Below, one piece after another: positions 42,847 to 52,679 of a DNA stretch of 64,000 nt (positions are counted from its first letter, which is position 1; the number at the start of each line of letters is the position of its first letter). The translations under genes were made by a program, and so were the position numbers. The notes below the pieces were generated by a model, which had not been told where the DNA came from, made no database searches, and saw only the letters and a program-made list of their open reading frames with translations. This DNA comes from Citrobacter freundii (GTDB taxonomy: Bacteria; Pseudomonadota; Gammaproteobacteria; Enterobacterales; Enterobacteriaceae), in assembly GCF_011077955.1 (NCBI RefSeq), contig NZ_JAALBX010000002.1:434001-498000 (forward strand). Direction: 5' to 3'.

Positions 42847-43929
42847 ATGGCACAACTATCGTTACAGCATCTGCAAAAGATTTATGACAATAACGTCCAC
42901 GTCGTGAAAGATTTCTCGCTCGAAATCGCCGACAAAGAATTCATCGTGTTTGTCGGGCCGTCTGGCTGCGGTAAATCCACGACGCTTCGCATGATTGCAG
43001 GCCTCGAAGAGATTACCCATGGCGAGCTTTATATCGGCGGCGTGCGGATGAATGACGTTCCGGCAAAATCTCGCGATATTGCCATGGTGTTTCAAAACTA
43101 CGCGCTCTATCCCCATATGAGCGTGTACGACAATATGGCGTTTGGCCTGAAAATGCAGAAAGTCGCTGCAAAGACCATCGCCGAACGCGTCAACTGGGCG
43201 GCGCAAGTTCTGGGTCTGAAAGAGTACCTTAAGCGCAAGCCCGGGGCGTTATCTGGCGGGCAGCGGCAACGTGTGGCGTTGGGGCGCGCGATAGTTCGCG
43301 AAGCGGGGGTATTTTTGATGGATGAGCCGCTCTCGAACCTTGATGCCAAACTGCGCGTGCAGATGCGTGCCGAGATAAGCAAACTGCATCAGAAGCTCAA
43401 TACCACCATGATTTATGTCACCCACGATCAGACGGAAGCCATGACGATGGCGACCCGGACTGTCATTTTAAAAGATGGCATTATCCAACAGGTGGGCGCG
43501 CCGAAGACCGTTTATAACGCCCCGGCTAATATGTTTGTCGCAGGTTTCATTGGGTCCCCTGCGATGAACTTTGTGCGCGGCGCGTTTGACGGCAGCCATT
43601 TTGTGACGGAAACGCTAAAGCTTGCCGTTCCGCAAGAAAAACGAGACGCCCTGATTGAGCAAGGGTATCTCAGAAAGCCCGTGACCCTTGGGATCCGCCC
43701 TGAAGATATTTCAACCGTCGCGCAACCCCATAATAGCGCCGATGCCCATATCAGCGTCGCGGAATTAACCGGCGCAGAATTTATGCTTTATACCACGGTG
43801 GGTGGGCATGAATTGGTTGTGCGGGCGAGCGCTGACGCAAATTATAGGGCAGGGCAAACGCAGCCTATTCATTTTGATATGACCAAATCTCATTTCTTTA
43901 ATAGCGAAACGGAGCAAGCGATTAAGTAA
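42847..43929 (+). CDS. ycjV: ABC sugar transporter ATP-binding protein (intact)
   Basis: 360-aa MalK/UgpC-type ATPase. Walker A GPSGCGKST, the signature LSGGQRQRVALGRA, Walker B VFLMDEPLSNLDA, the H-loop YVTHDQTEA and a C-terminal TOBE-type regulatory domain are all present. In E. coli K-12 ycjV is annotated as a pseudogene, so this copy shows the complete importer: YcjN, YcjO, YcjP and YcjV. Confidence 0.93.
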   Translation: MAQLSLQHLQKIYDNNVHVVKDFSLEIADKEFIVFVGPSGCGKSTTLRMIAGLEEITHGELYIGGVRMNDVPAKSRDIAMVFQNYALYPHMSVYDNMAFGLKMQKVAAKTIAERVNWAAQVLGLKEYLKRKPGALSGGQRQRVALGRAIVREAGVFLMDEPLSNLDAKLRVQMRAEISKLHQKLNTTMIYVTHDQTEAMTMATRTVILKDGIIQQVGAPKTVYNAPANMFVAGFIGSPAMNFVRGAFDGSHFVTETLKLAVPQEKRDALIEQGYLRKPVTLGIRPEDISTVAQPHNSADAHISVAELTGAEFMLYTTVGGHELVVRASADANYRAGQTQPIHFDMTKSHFFNSETEQAIK

Positions 43930-43998
43930 TACCACTAAGGCAGGCGCGGGCTTGCCTTGTGATGACCTCTGCAATACCTCAAAAAGAAGGAACGAAAT

Positions 43999-44922
43999 AT
44001 GACTGCCATAATAAGGACGCTTTTCCTGTTGCCTTTTTCCGTCGCGATTGCGGCAAATGCGCAGGAGCCAAAGGAAACGCACTGGACATACAGTATTGGT
44101 GCGATGTATGAAATTGAAAACGTGGAGGGGCAGGCGGAAGACGAAGATGGATTATCAGAACCCTCTGTTTATTTTAATGCGATGTACGGCCCCTGGACAA
44201 TTAGCCTTGCCATGTATCAGGAAGGGGCGGTGAATTACAGCGCAATGAGTCGCAGTACCTATTTTAATCGACCGGAAATCAATATTCGCTATCAGCTCGT
44301 TGATAATGATCGTTACACGTTTGGGTTAACCGGTGGCGTCAGGAATATGGGGTACCATTTTGAAAATGAAGATGGATCCCCAGCGGGAACCGCCAATACG
44401 CAACGGTATAAGATCCAACCGGACTGGAACGTACATGTTACACCGCAACTCGCCTTAGAAGGCTGGTTTGCGATGTATCGCTTTACCAACGATCTTCGTC
44501 AAACTGGCTATTCCGACAGCCGCGCTGAGACTGAAAACGGTATAACCTATCAGTTTAACGACACGGTTTCATTACAGGTGCATTACTATCTGGAACGCGG
44601 CTACAACACCAGTAATGGCCGTAAGCACGGTGAGTTTTCAACCAATGAAGCGCGTATTTATCTGCCGGTGACGCTTGGAAATAACACGCTGACGCCCTAT
44701 ACCCGGTTAACCATCGATCGCTGGTCTAACTGGGATTACCAGGAAGACGGCGCTGACGCCGAAGACGAAGATTATAACCGTCTTGGGTTACTGTTTGCGC
44801 ATGATTTCACTAATGGTTTATCCATGACGCTGGAATATGCGTACGAATGGGAAACCCATAAAGAATATGGTACCCATGACATATTCCATTACGCGGGAAT
44901 CGGCATCAATTACGCATTCTGA
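43999..44922 (+). CDS. ompG: Outer-membrane porin G
   Basis: 307-aa monomeric 14-stranded porin (E. coli 301 aa) that passes sugars non-specifically. The signal peptide MTAIIRTLFLLPFSVAIAANA is cleaved before QEPKE. Conserved strands include HWTYSIGAMYEIENVEGQ, YTPYTRL-type segments and a C-terminal aromatic end (HYAGIGINYAF). It supplies the outer-membrane step for the ycj importer and is the last gene of the cluster on this strand. Confidence 0.93.
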   Translation: MTAIIRTLFLLPFSVAIAANAQEPKETHWTYSIGAMYEIENVEGQAEDEDGLSEPSVYFNAMYGPWTISLAMYQEGAVNYSAMSRSTYFNRPEINIRYQLVDNDRYTFGLTGGVRNMGYHFENEDGSPAGTANTQRYKIQPDWNVHVTPQLALEGWFAMYRFTNDLRQTGYSDSRAETENGITYQFNDTVSLQVHYYLERGYNTSNGRKHGEFSTNEARIYLPVTLGNNTLTPYTRLTIDRWSNWDYQEDGADAEDEDYNRLGLLFAHDFTNGLSMTLEYAYEWETHKEYGTHDIFHYAGIGINYAF

Positions 44923-44949
44923 TGGATGCGTTTACAAAGACTTGCCGAC

Positions 44950-44980
44950 AGGCGCAGGGTGTATGTCCTGCGCCTTACTA
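44950..44980. terminator. Terminator between ompG and ycjW
   Basis: Stem AGGCGCAGG/CCTGCGCCT with an eight-base loop in the 59-base gap between the convergent stops of ompG and ycjW. The right side is followed by TACTATTTA, a weak T-tract. Confidence 0.75.
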
Positions 44981-44981
44981 T

Positions 44982-45992
44982 TTATGGCAACGAACCGGTA
45001 ATAACATTTTCGGTGGCGATCAAGATACTTTGGGGCGTCGGTTGGCGGGCGATGCGCTCAAAAAGCAGGGCGCTGCTGGTATCGCCCAACGCTTTAATGG
45101 GTACTTCAATACCGCTCGGAGGTGGCGTCAGCATAAAGGATAATACGGCATCGCTGTAACCGATAACGGCAAGCGACTGCGGGATAGCAATATTCAGTCG
45201 CGCCGCCACGCGATAAAGGCTCATGAGTTTCAAACTGTCGGTGGCAAAAATCGCCTCCGGCAGAGGGGTTTGGGTAAGAAGGATTTCCGCTGCCGCGAGC
45301 GCGCTGTGTTGGGTATAACCCCCATCCATCACGAGTGAAGGATCGAGCGCGAGACCGTTGCGTTCAAGCGCGGTGGTGAATCCCTCAAGACGATCCCGCG
45401 AAACATGATAATCAAGCGGCGCATGTAAACAGGCGATACGGGTAAACCCTTTGTCTATCAATGTTTGGGTGAGGGTAATGCTGTCATTAAAATTATCGGT
45501 GTCCACTGAAAAGATATGCTGGTACTGACCTTTTAATCGGCCAATGACCACAACAGGGATATTATATTTATCAAGCTCCACAAAAAAGTGTTCATTCACC
45601 GGCGAGCTCAGCATAATAATGCCCTTGATCATTTTCTGTTTTATTTTACTCAGGCATTTTTGCAGATCTTCTTCACTGTTTTTTGATGTTTGTAATATTA
45701 CATCAAACCCTTCACTTTCCGCCTTTGCCGTAATGGCGTGCAGTACATCTGAAAAGAAAGGATTGCCGGAGGTGGTTTTGGTCGAACGGCTAGAAATAAC
45801 CATAATGGCGTCGAAACCCGATGAGGTCAAAGCCCGCGCCAGCTTATTTGGCTGATAGTCTAATTCTTCTATCGCTTTTAAAACACGCTCACGGGCTTCA
45901 TCAGAAATATTAGTTTGATTATTAAGAACTCGTGAAACCGTCGATTTTGAAACGTTAGCAATCCGCGCAATGTCATAAATTGTCGGCGACAT
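44982..45992 (-). CDS. ycjW: LacI-family repressor YcjW
   Basis: 336-aa regulator. The helix-turn-helix [20 protein letters not shown] is at the N-terminus, with hinge helix [12 protein letters not shown] and a sugar-binding effector domain. In E. coli YcjW represses the ycj genes. The near-identical operators at 32222 and 42133 are its likely targets. It is convergent with ompG, and upstream it is divided from uspE by the uspE terminator. Confidence 0.93.
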   Translation of the reverse strand: MSPTIYDIARIANVSKSTVSRVLNNQTNISDEARERVLKAIEELDYQPNKLARALTSSGFDAIMVISSRSTKTTSGNPFFSDVLHAITAKAESEGFDVILQTSKNSEEDLQKCLSKIKQKMIKGIIMLSSPVNEHFFVELDKYNIPVVVIGRLKGQYQHIFSVDTDNFNDSITLTQTLIDKGFTRIACLHAPLDYHVSRDRLEGFTTALERNGLALDPSLVMDGGYTQHSALAAAEILLTQTPLPEAIFATDSLKLMSLYRVAARLNIAIPQSLAVIGYSDAVLSFMLTPPPSGIEVPIKALGDTSSALLFERIARQPTPQSILIATENVITGSLP

Positions 45993-46079
45993 TAGTCAGC
46001 AAACTCCTTTTCAATGAGAAATACGATCTTACTCCAGACATTCCGGGGTGTCTATTTGGGGTGTGATTAAAAATGTCGC

Positions 46080-46105
46080 AAAAAAAAGCACGCCAGGGGC
46101 GTGCT
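46080..46105 (-). terminator. Terminator of uspE
   Basis: On the minus strand the stem GCACGCC/GGCGTGC with a three-base loop is followed by a run of eight T. It lies about 20 bases after the uspE stop. Confidence 0.92.
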
Positions 46106-46123
46106 GTTAAGCCGTTGAAGACC

Positions 46124-47074
46124 TTAATCGTCTTCGTCGTCATCCATTTCTACCGGGGTCTGGAAATCATCCGGTTTTATCGCAAGCAAATCGCAGCGTA
46201 GATGATCGATAACCTGCTCGGCAGTATTGCCGAGGAAAGCGGCGGAAAGGCCGGTGCGGCCAACCGTACCCAGCACCACAATACCGGCCTGGAGATGTTC
46301 GGCCAGATCGGGGATAACTTCTTCCGGCAGGCCTTTACCGACGTGGGTCATTTTCTCGTCGATACCGTATTTCTGACGTAACGCTTTCATGGCAATCAAA
46401 TGCTGACCGCGGATGGCATCGTTATAAACGCTGGGGTCAAAGTCGGGCAGTTCGATGGCGATATTAATTGGCGTTGCCGGAAATGCACCCACCAGATGCA
46501 CTTCGGTATGGTTGACTTGTTCTGCCAACTTCAACGTTTCACGCACCAGTTTATCGTTTAGCGCATTATGATAAATCTCTTCGCTGGCAAGATTCACGGC
46601 CACCAGCGCTTTCCCGCCTTCCGGCCACGGCTGGTCTTTCACCATCCATACCGGGCAGGGGCATTTACGCAGCAAGTGCCAGTCGGTCGGGGTGAAAATT
46701 ACGGATTCGAGTTTATCGTGCTGGTGGGTCATTTTCAGCACCAGGTCATGCCGGGCGCTGCGCACTTCCTGAATGATGGCTTCAAAGGGGCGGTTATGCC
46801 AGACCACTTTAATATCAATGGGAATGCCGGAATCGATATAATGCTGTGCCTGCTCACGGATCCATGCGCTGCGCTGGCTGATAACGCCCTGGCGCATGGC
46901 GGTGCGCTCATCGGGGGAGAGCAGGGTAGTCATCTCATAGGAGAAATCATAAATCGGCAGAAAAGCTTTTATTTTGCCGCCAATACGTTGATGCAAATAC
47001 ACCGCACGTCGAAGCGCGGGCTGATCGTCCTGGCCTGGGTCAATAACCACCAGCATGTTTTGATAATTTGCCAT
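46124..47074 (-). CDS. uspE: Universal stress protein E
   Basis: 316-aa tandem universal stress protein with two Usp domains (about residues 4-150 and 155-305). ATP-loop-like motifs such as [26 protein letters not shown] are in the second domain. It helps survival of oxidative and UV stress and influences motility and adhesion in E. coli. It lies 136 bases downstream of fnr on the same strand and ends in an acidic tail (EMDDDEDD). Confidence 0.95.
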   Translation of the reverse strand: MANYQNMLVVIDPGQDDQPALRRAVYLHQRIGGKIKAFLPIYDFSYEMTTLLSPDERTAMRQGVISQRSAWIREQAQHYIDSGIPIDIKVVWHNRPFEAIIQEVRSARHDLVLKMTHQHDKLESVIFTPTDWHLLRKCPCPVWMVKDQPWPEGGKALVAVNLASEEIYHNALNDKLVRETLKLAEQVNHTEVHLVGAFPATPINIAIELPDFDPSVYNDAIRGQHLIAMKALRQKYGIDEKMTHVGKGLPEEVIPDLAEHLQAGIVVLGTVGRTGLSAAFLGNTAEQVIDHLRCDLLAIKPDDFQTPVEMDDDEDD

Positions 47075-47210
47075 ACAGGGTCTCCTTACAACTGCAAACC
47101 ACAGTCTGTAAAGTAAGATTAACCCATAGAGAATGAATGAAACAGAGGGGAAGCAAACGCCGGATCAATAAATTAAAAAAATTTAACGAACCGGCGTAGA
47201 GAGAGAAGCG

Positions 47211-47963
47211 TCAGGCGACGTTGCGGGAATGGCCTGCCAGCTGCGCCAGCGTATCACTGTTTTCGATAGTGATATATTTGCCTTTCACCGCCAGCATACC
47301 GCTTTTCTGGAAACGGCCTAACAGACGGCTGATGGTTTCCACGGTCAGGCCGAGGTAGTTGCCGATGTCGCCACGGGTCATGGTCAGGCGGAACTCACGG
47401 GGTGAGAAACCACGCTGCGCAAACCGGCGCGACAGGTTGTAAATAAACGCAGCCAGACGCTCTTCGGCATTTTTCTTGGACAGTAGCAGGATCATATCCT
47501 GGTCGCCTTTGATTTCACCGCTCATCAAACGCATCATCTGCTGGCGCAGATTTGGCATTTTGCCGGACAGGTCATCCAGCGTTTCGAACGGGATTTCACA
47601 AACCATCGAGGTTTCAAGCGCCTGCGCAAAGCTCGGGTGATGGCCGGAGCCAATCGCATCAAAGCCCACTAAGTCGCCAGCCAGATGGAAGCCGGTGATT
47701 TGCTCATCGCCTTGTTCAGTAATGGTATAGCTTTTGATGGTGCCGGAGCGGATCGCGTACAGCGATTTCAATTCATCACCCGCTTTGAACAGCGTCTGCC
47801 CCTTTTGAATTGGTTTTTTACGCTCGATGATATTATCAAGCTGATCGAGCTCGTGTTCATTGAGGGTAAAAGGGATGCACAGCTGACTGATACTGCAATC
47901 CTGACAATGGATAGCACAACCGCCAGACTGAATGCGTCGAATAATTCGCTTTTCCGGGATCAT
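47211..47963 (-). CDS. fnr: FNR, oxygen-sensing global regulator
   Basis: 250-aa CRP/FNR-family regulator of the aerobic-anaerobic switch. Cysteines 20, 23, 29 and 122 that hold the oxygen-labile [4Fe-4S] cluster are present ([22 protein letters not shown]). The recognition helix [15 protein letters not shown] is unchanged from E. coli. I start at ATG 47963 ([12 protein letters not shown]), as in E. coli; a TTG four codons upstream is less likely. An FNR box lies 20 bases upstream. Confidence 0.97.
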   Translation of the reverse strand: MIPEKRIIRRIQSGGCAIHCQDCSISQLCIPFTLNEHELDQLDNIIERKKPIQKGQTLFKAGDELKSLYAIRSGTIKSYTITEQGDEQITGFHLAGDLVGFDAIGSGHHPSFAQALETSMVCEIPFETLDDLSGKMPNLRQQMMRLMSGEIKGDQDMILLLSKKNAEERLAAFIYNLSRRFAQRGFSPREFRLTMTRGDIGNYLGLTVETISRLLGRFQKSGMLAVKGKYITIENSDTLAQLAGHSRNVA

Positions 47964-47982
47964 AGGTCTGCTCAAGCTTTAA

Positions 47983-47996
47983 TTGATATTGGTCAA
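47983..47996. promoter_or_regulatory. FNR box upstream of fnr
   Basis: TTGATATTGGTCAA matches TTGAT-N4-ATCAA with one mismatch. It lies just before the fnr start, consistent with the negative autoregulation known for E. coli fnr. Confidence 0.8.
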
Positions 47997-48129
47997 TTTT
48001 AACATCTTTTTATTGAGCAGGTAAATCGACCGGAACAGCAAACCGATCACATTCACATGAAAAAAGTAGCACTTTTTTGCTATCCCCTTGATTAGTCCCG
48101 ATATAAAAACTTCCAAAAAGACAATTAAG

Positions 48130-48645
48130 CTAAAGTAAAAAATACCCTTCATGGCGTAGCAACCACTCCTTTCGGGTTACTCCACCTGCATAACCGGTTA
48201 ATGCACCGCTACTGCCAATCACGCGATGGCAGGGCACGACAATACTGACAGGATTGGCACCATTTGCCGCACCCACCGCGCGGGCCGCGCCCGGGCGTCC
48301 AAGCTGTGCGGCGAGTTGGCCATAAGACGTGATTTGCCCACAAGGGATAGCGCGAAGCGCAGACCAGACTTCACGTTGAAAGGCCGTACCTGCCGTGGCA
48401 GTGGGAAGCGTATCAATCACCGAAAGATTGCCATCAAAATAATCCTGCATGAGGGTACATAATCCCCCTGGGTTATTACTGTGAACGCGTATATATCCGT
48501 TAGCACGATAATGAATATTTAGCAGTTCTATCATTCTGTTGCTGTGTTCTTCCCATTCCACTGCACGCAACTGAAATTGCTCATCACAGATAATCCAAAG
48601 AGGGCCGAGGGGCGTTTCAATTTTATCCTCAAGAAGAGTTAGCAC
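48130..48645 (-). CDS. ogt: O6-alkylguanine-DNA alkyltransferase Ogt
   Basis: Suicide repair enzyme moving methyl groups from O6-methylguanine and O4-methylthymine to its own cysteine (VVPCHRVIG). From the GTG at 48645 the product is 171 aa, exactly the E. coli length, and begins [17 protein letters not shown]. An ATG at 48696 would add 17 residues that are not conserved. It is the next gene upstream of fnr on the same strand. Confidence 0.94.
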   Translation of the reverse strand: MLTLLEDKIETPLGPLWIICDEQFQLRAVEWEEHSNRMIELLNIHYRANGYIRVHSNNPGGLCTLMQDYFDGNLSVIDTLPTATAGTAFQREVWSALRAIPCGQITSYGQLAAQLGRPGAARAVGAANGANPVSIVVPCHRVIGSSGALTGYAGGVTRKEWLLRHEGYFLL

Positions 48646-48815
48646 CGATATATTCTCGCAAGCATAATGAAATTGTGTTAGCAGCCACGCTAGCACAAAT
48701 TTCCAATATTCGACATACCTCTAAATGTGAATAAACTGCGCTTTTAAAACAACGAGATAGCCATAAACATTGTTTACAAAAAAATAGGCGAGAGGTGTGA
48801 ACATAATTTTAAAAT

Positions 48816-48908
48816 AAAAAAAAGAGCCTGCCGACATCGAACAGGCTCTACAGTACACAGCAGTGCATCCGGGGCTTATTTCCTACACTTTTTCCTGTGT
48901 TGCAGGAT
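48816..48908 (-). ncRNA. mcaS: McaS small RNA
   Basis: CRP-linked, Hfq-dependent small RNA that in E. coli controls csgD, flhD and pgaA and also binds CsrA. It is recognised by the 3' half on the minus strand: CGGATGCACTGCTGTGT, ACTGTAGAG, then a terminator stem AGAGCCTG/CAGGCTCT around GATGTCG and a T-run. It lies upstream of smrA, as in E. coli. The 5' half differs: CCTG/CAGG hairpin, then GTGTAGGAAATAAG, keeping two AGGA motifs of the kind CsrA binds. The 5' end is estimated from a -10-like TATACC at 48915-48920. Confidence 0.85.
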
Positions 48909-48952
48909 ATGTAAGGTATAGCAATTAATCACAAAAATTAATAATTAATTTA

Positions 48953-48968
48953 GGTGATAAATTTCACA
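48953..48968 (-). promoter_or_regulatory. CRP site upstream of mcaS
   Basis: On the minus strand, TGTGAAATTTATCACC matches TGTGA-N6-TCACA at nine of ten positions. It lies roughly 50-60 bases before the inferred mcaS start. E. coli mcaS is known to be activated by CRP. Confidence 0.75.
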
Positions 48969-49192
48969 AAAATAACAACGAAGCGATAAAAAGGCTTAAA
49001 CACGCTGTTTTATTAGCCACATAAAACCGTCAAGTCACTATTTCGCAATACAATTATGACCGGAACTAAACGAATTCTTAATAAAAATTAATATTCGCTA
49101 TTTTTAAATATCAGAAAATGCCGGGGGTGGCTTGAGGCGGGTCATAAGGACAGCTATAGTGTTTCTCCTGCTACCCATCCGGAGGGCCACTG
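48969..49192. other. Intergenic region mcaS-smrA
   Basis: A+T-rich region holding the smrA upstream sequence (GGAGG at 49181-49185). The abgRABT genes that lie between ogt and mcaS in E. coli K-12 are absent; only about 170 bases separate the ogt start from the mcaS terminator. Confidence 0.7.
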
Positions 49193-49756
49193 ATGAAACC
49201 TGACGACAAATCACTTTTTCTTGAGGCCATGGATGAGGTAAAACCGCTGAAAAACGCCGCCTGTACCACGTGGCAAAAACCCAAATCCTCGCGCGTGGTC
49301 GCACCCGTTGACATCCTGCAATTAGATAACTTTTTAACGACCGGTTATCTCGATATTGTCCCGCTGGATACCCCGCTTGAGTTTAAGCGTGAAGGGGTGC
49401 AGATCGGGGTGCTTGATAAACTGCGGCAGGGCAAATACCCGCAGCAGGCGACGCTGAATTTACTGCGCTTACCGATTGAACAATGCAGGCAACGGCTGTT
49501 TGCCTTTATGCATCTGGCCCGTCAGCAGGGGCTTCGCAACGTACTTATCGTCCACGGTAAAGGGCGCGAAGATAACGCGCACGCCAATATTGTGCGCAGC
49601 TATCTGGCGCGCTGGTTAGCCGAGTTTGATGACGTTCAGGCCTTCAGCGTCGCGCTGCCCCATCATGGCGGCAGCGGAGCCTGCTATGTGGCACTGAAAA
49701 AATCCGATGCCCAGCGGCTGGATAACTGGGAACGTCACGCTAAACGCAGCCGCTGA
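49193..49756 (+). CDS. smrA: Smr-domain DNA endonuclease SmrA
   Basis: 187-aa protein with a C-terminal Smr (small MutS-related) domain at about residues 85-170. The motif VLIVHGKGREDNAHANIVRSYL and the PHHGGSGACYVALKK end are the family hallmarks. E. coli SmrA (YdaL) nicks DNA in vitro; its cellular role is not clear. GGAGG lies at good spacing before the ATG. It is convergent with narV, six bases apart. Confidence 0.92.
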   Translation: MKPDDKSLFLEAMDEVKPLKNAACTTWQKPKSSRVVAPVDILQLDNFLTTGYLDIVPLDTPLEFKREGVQIGVLDKLRQGKYPQQATLNLLRLPIEQCRQRLFAFMHLARQQGLRNVLIVHGKGREDNAHANIVRSYLARWLAEFDDVQAFSVALPHHGGSGACYVALKKSDAQRLDNWERHAKRSR

Positions 49757-49762
49757 GCCGCT

Positions 49763-50443
49763 TTAGCGGCGTGATTTTACAATCTGGTAGCGCCGGGTGA
49801 AGTACTCTACCGGCGCGCTCCACATATGCACCAGCCGGGTAAACGGGAACAACAAAAACAGCGTCATGCCCAGCACCAGATGGACGCGATAAACAAACGC
49901 CACACCATCAAGATAGGTCGCCGCGCCGCCCCGGAATGTCACCACCGCTTGCGCCCAGTCCACGAGCTTCAGCATCTCGCTGCCATCCATGAATTGCGCT
50001 GAGAAGGGGATCGTCAAAAGCCCGAGCGCGCACTGGATCATTAACAGCGCCAGGATCAAAATATCAGCGGTACTGGAGCTTGCCCGCACGCGGGTGTTAG
50101 TCAGTCGCCGGTACAGCAGCATCAAACCGCCCACCAGCGTCAGGACGCCGCAAATGCCCCCCAGCCACATCGCCATCAATTGCTTGGTCGCCATCGGTAA
50201 AAACCAGGCGTAAGCCCAGTGGGGGGTGAGCATGCCAAATAAATGGCCAAAGAAAATTCCGATGATCCCGATATGAAACAGGTTTGAGGCAAGCGTCATG
50301 CCTTTTTTATCCAGCATCTGGCTGGAGCCAGCGCGCCAGGTGTATTGCCCGTAGTCATAGCGCAGCCAACTGCCAATAATAAACACGGTGCCGCACAGGT
50401 ACGGGTAGATGTCATAAAAGAAGAAGTTCAGATAGTTAATCAT
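49763..50443 (-). CDS. narV: Nitrate reductase Z gamma subunit, cytochrome b
   Basis: 226-aa membrane subunit with five helices that takes electrons from quinol and carries two b-type hemes on paired histidines (HWAYAW-type region and the C-terminal [15 protein letters not shown] histidines). Last gene of the narUZYWV set. Its start overlaps the narW stop by four bases. Confidence 0.92.
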   Translation of the reverse strand: MINYLNFFFYDIYPYLCGTVFIIGSWLRYDYGQYTWRAGSSQMLDKKGMTLASNLFHIGIIGIFFGHLFGMLTPHWAYAWFLPMATKQLMAMWLGGICGVLTLVGGLMLLYRRLTNTRVRASSSTADILILALLMIQCALGLLTIPFSAQFMDGSEMLKLVDWAQAVVTFRGGAATYLDGVAFVYRVHLVLGMTLFLLFPFTRLVHMWSAPVEYFTRRYQIVKSRR

Positions 50444-51135
50444 TTAGGACCTCCGGCACTGATATCCAGATACTGAGGCGTGACGTTGTCACTGAATCGC
50501 CGCTGATGCTGCTGTTGAACCGAGGCGTCCGTACTGCAACCCTGGTCGTCTATAAACTTCACCTGTTCCTCTTCCCAAATGGCATCCAGTGCCGCAGGCG
50601 TATCGTCACGCGCCTCGGCTTTCACCTGGGGGGCGACGCTTTCGCTGCGATAGGGGCTACCGGCGATAGTCAGCAGCGCATCAAATAAGAGGCTGTAGGG
50701 AGACTGGCGCTGTTTAAGCCGCCCGCCGAGCAGCGCCAGGATCGGCGCGACGTCGTTTAATCCCGCCAGCGCCTCCTGGGGCGGCAGAATGCTGAGGTAT
50801 TCCAGATAGAGCGGCAGCCAGTCGGGCAGTTCGCGGCTATCCAGCTCCAGACCCGCTTTCTCGTACTGCGCCATTAAATCCACCATCGCCTGACCGCGAT
50901 CCCGCGATTCGGCGTGCACATGCTCGAACAACAGTAACGAGGTGGCGCGGCCCCGGTCGAACAGTTCGCACCACTCCGCCTGTTTATCAATAAGCGGCGC
51001 GGAAATAAACGGCGCAGCGAAGGCCATGACCTGTGGCGCATCCTGCGCCACCGCGTCCAGTAACTCCTCTGACGCTTCCCATAACTCCTCGTTTGGGTAC
51101 TCCATCAACAGGGCGATAAGTTTCAGGCTTTGCAT
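50440..51135 (-). CDS. narW: Nitrate reductase Z assembly chaperone
   Basis: 231-aa NarJ-family cytosolic chaperone, needed to insert the Mo cofactor into the alpha subunit and not part of the final enzyme. The start [19 protein letters not shown] and the mostly helical acidic sequence are typical. It overlaps narY by one base (TAATG) and narV by four. Confidence 0.92.
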   Translation of the reverse strand: MQSLKLIALLMEYPNEELWEASEELLDAVAQDAPQVMAFAAPFISAPLIDKQAEWCELFDRGRATSLLLFEHVHAESRDRGQAMVDLMAQYEKAGLELDSRELPDWLPLYLEYLSILPPQEALAGLNDVAPILALLGGRLKQRQSPYSLLFDALLTIAGSPYRSESVAPQVKAEARDDTPAALDAIWEEEQVKFIDDQGCSTDASVQQQHQRRFSDNVTPQYLDISAGGPK

Positions 51136-52679
51136 TATTCGCCCTCCGCTTTGTCGCTGATCTCGCTGATGTTAATTGCGTCGATGCGGCTACTGTTAAA
51201 CAGATTGAATTTGGTATCCGATCCCCGGCAGCCATCGCCGAACGTGAATCCGCAACCGTTGCGTTCCGGGAAGGCATCCCGCGCCATTTCCCGGTGGCTG
51301 GTAGGGATCACAAAACGGTCTTCATAATTGGCGATAGCCAGATAGCGATACATCTCCTGCACCTGGGCTTCGCTAAGGCCGACTTCGTCAATGGCGCGGG
51401 TATCCGTCACGCCTTCAACGGTTTGCGACCGCATATAGTGACGCATCGCCATCATGCGTTTTAACGCGCGCAGCACCGGTGCCGGGTCGCCGGCGCTGAG
51501 CATATTCGCCAGGTATTGCACCGGAATGCGCAGGCTTTCCACCGCCGGGAGAACCGAATCGGTACGGGGCAGGCCGCCTGCGTCCGCCACTGACTGGATA
51601 GGCGACAAGGGCGGCACGTACCACACCATCGGCAAGGTGCGGTATTCCGGATGCAGCGGCAGCGCCAGCTTCCAGTCCATGGCCAGCTTATACACCGGGG
51701 ATTTTTGCGCCGCGTCGATGACGTTTGCCGGTATGCCCTGTTTCAGCGCTTCTTCAATCACATGCGGATCATTGGGATTGAGGAACACGTCGCACTGCCG
51801 CTCGTACAGATCGGTAGTGTGTTCAGTGCTGGCGGCTTCAAGGATGCGGTCAGCGTCGTAGAGCACCACGCCAAGGTAGCGGATGCGCCCGACACAGGTT
51901 TCTGAGCATACTGTCGGCTGGCCGGATTCAATTCGCGGATAGCAGAGAATGCATTTTTCCGACTTGCCGCTCTTCCAGTTAAAGTAGATTTTCTTGTACG
52001 GACAGCCGCTAATGCATAGCCGCCAGCCGCGGCACTTGTCCTGGTCTATCAGAACGATGCCATCTTCCTCGCGCTTATAAATTGCGCCGCTTGGGCAGGT
52101 CGCCACACAGCTTGGATTCAGGCAGTGCTCGCAAAGGCGCGGCAGGTACATCATAAAGGTGTTTTCGAACTGGCCGTACATCTCGGTCTGCATGGCTTCA
52201 AAGTTCTTATCCGCCTGGCGCTTGCTGAATTCGCCCCCGAGCAGCTCTTCCCAGTTCGGCCCCCATTCCACTTTCTCCATCCGTTTACCGGTAAGCAGCG
52301 AACGCGGCCGGGCAGTGGGGACGTGCTTGCCTTCCGGCGCGTTATGCAGATGCTGATAATCGAAGGTGAACGGCTCGTAATAATCATCAATCGACGGCAG
52401 GACGGGGTTGGCGAAAATTTTCGACATCACGCCGAGCTTGCCGCCAAGACGCGGCACCAGTTGACCGTTGATTTTGCGGATCCAGCCGCCTTCCCATTTT
52501 TCCTGGTCTTCCCAGTTTTTGGGATACCCGATACCCGGTTTGGTCTCCACGTTATTAAACCAGGCGTATTCCATGCCCTCACGCCCGGTCCAGACGTTTT
52601 TACAGGTCACCGAACAGGTGTGGCAGCCGATGCACTTATCCAGATTCATGACCATACCCACTTGAGAACGGATCTTCAT
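51135..52679 (-). CDS. narY: Nitrate reductase Z beta subunit, iron-sulfur
   Basis: 514-aa four-cluster ferredoxin subunit passing electrons from NarV to NarZ. The first cluster motif is CIGCHTCSVTCKNVW, then CEHCLNPSCVATCPSG, CRGWRLCISGCPYKK (Trp replacing a Cys, which gives the [3Fe-4S] cluster) and CILCYPRIESGQPTVCSETC. It overlaps narZ by four bases. Confidence 0.93.
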   Translation of the reverse strand: MKIRSQVGMVMNLDKCIGCHTCSVTCKNVWTGREGMEYAWFNNVETKPGIGYPKNWEDQEKWEGGWIRKINGQLVPRLGGKLGVMSKIFANPVLPSIDDYYEPFTFDYQHLHNAPEGKHVPTARPRSLLTGKRMEKVEWGPNWEELLGGEFSKRQADKNFEAMQTEMYGQFENTFMMYLPRLCEHCLNPSCVATCPSGAIYKREEDGIVLIDQDKCRGWRLCISGCPYKKIYFNWKSGKSEKCILCYPRIESGQPTVCSETCVGRIRYLGVVLYDADRILEAASTEHTTDLYERQCDVFLNPNDPHVIEEALKQGIPANVIDAAQKSPVYKLAMDWKLALPLHPEYRTLPMVWYVPPLSPIQSVADAGGLPRTDSVLPAVESLRIPVQYLANMLSAGDPAPVLRALKRMMAMRHYMRSQTVEGVTDTRAIDEVGLSEAQVQEMYRYLAIANYEDRFVIPTSHREMARDAFPERNGCGFTFGDGCRGSDTKFNLFNSSRIDAINISEISDKAEGE

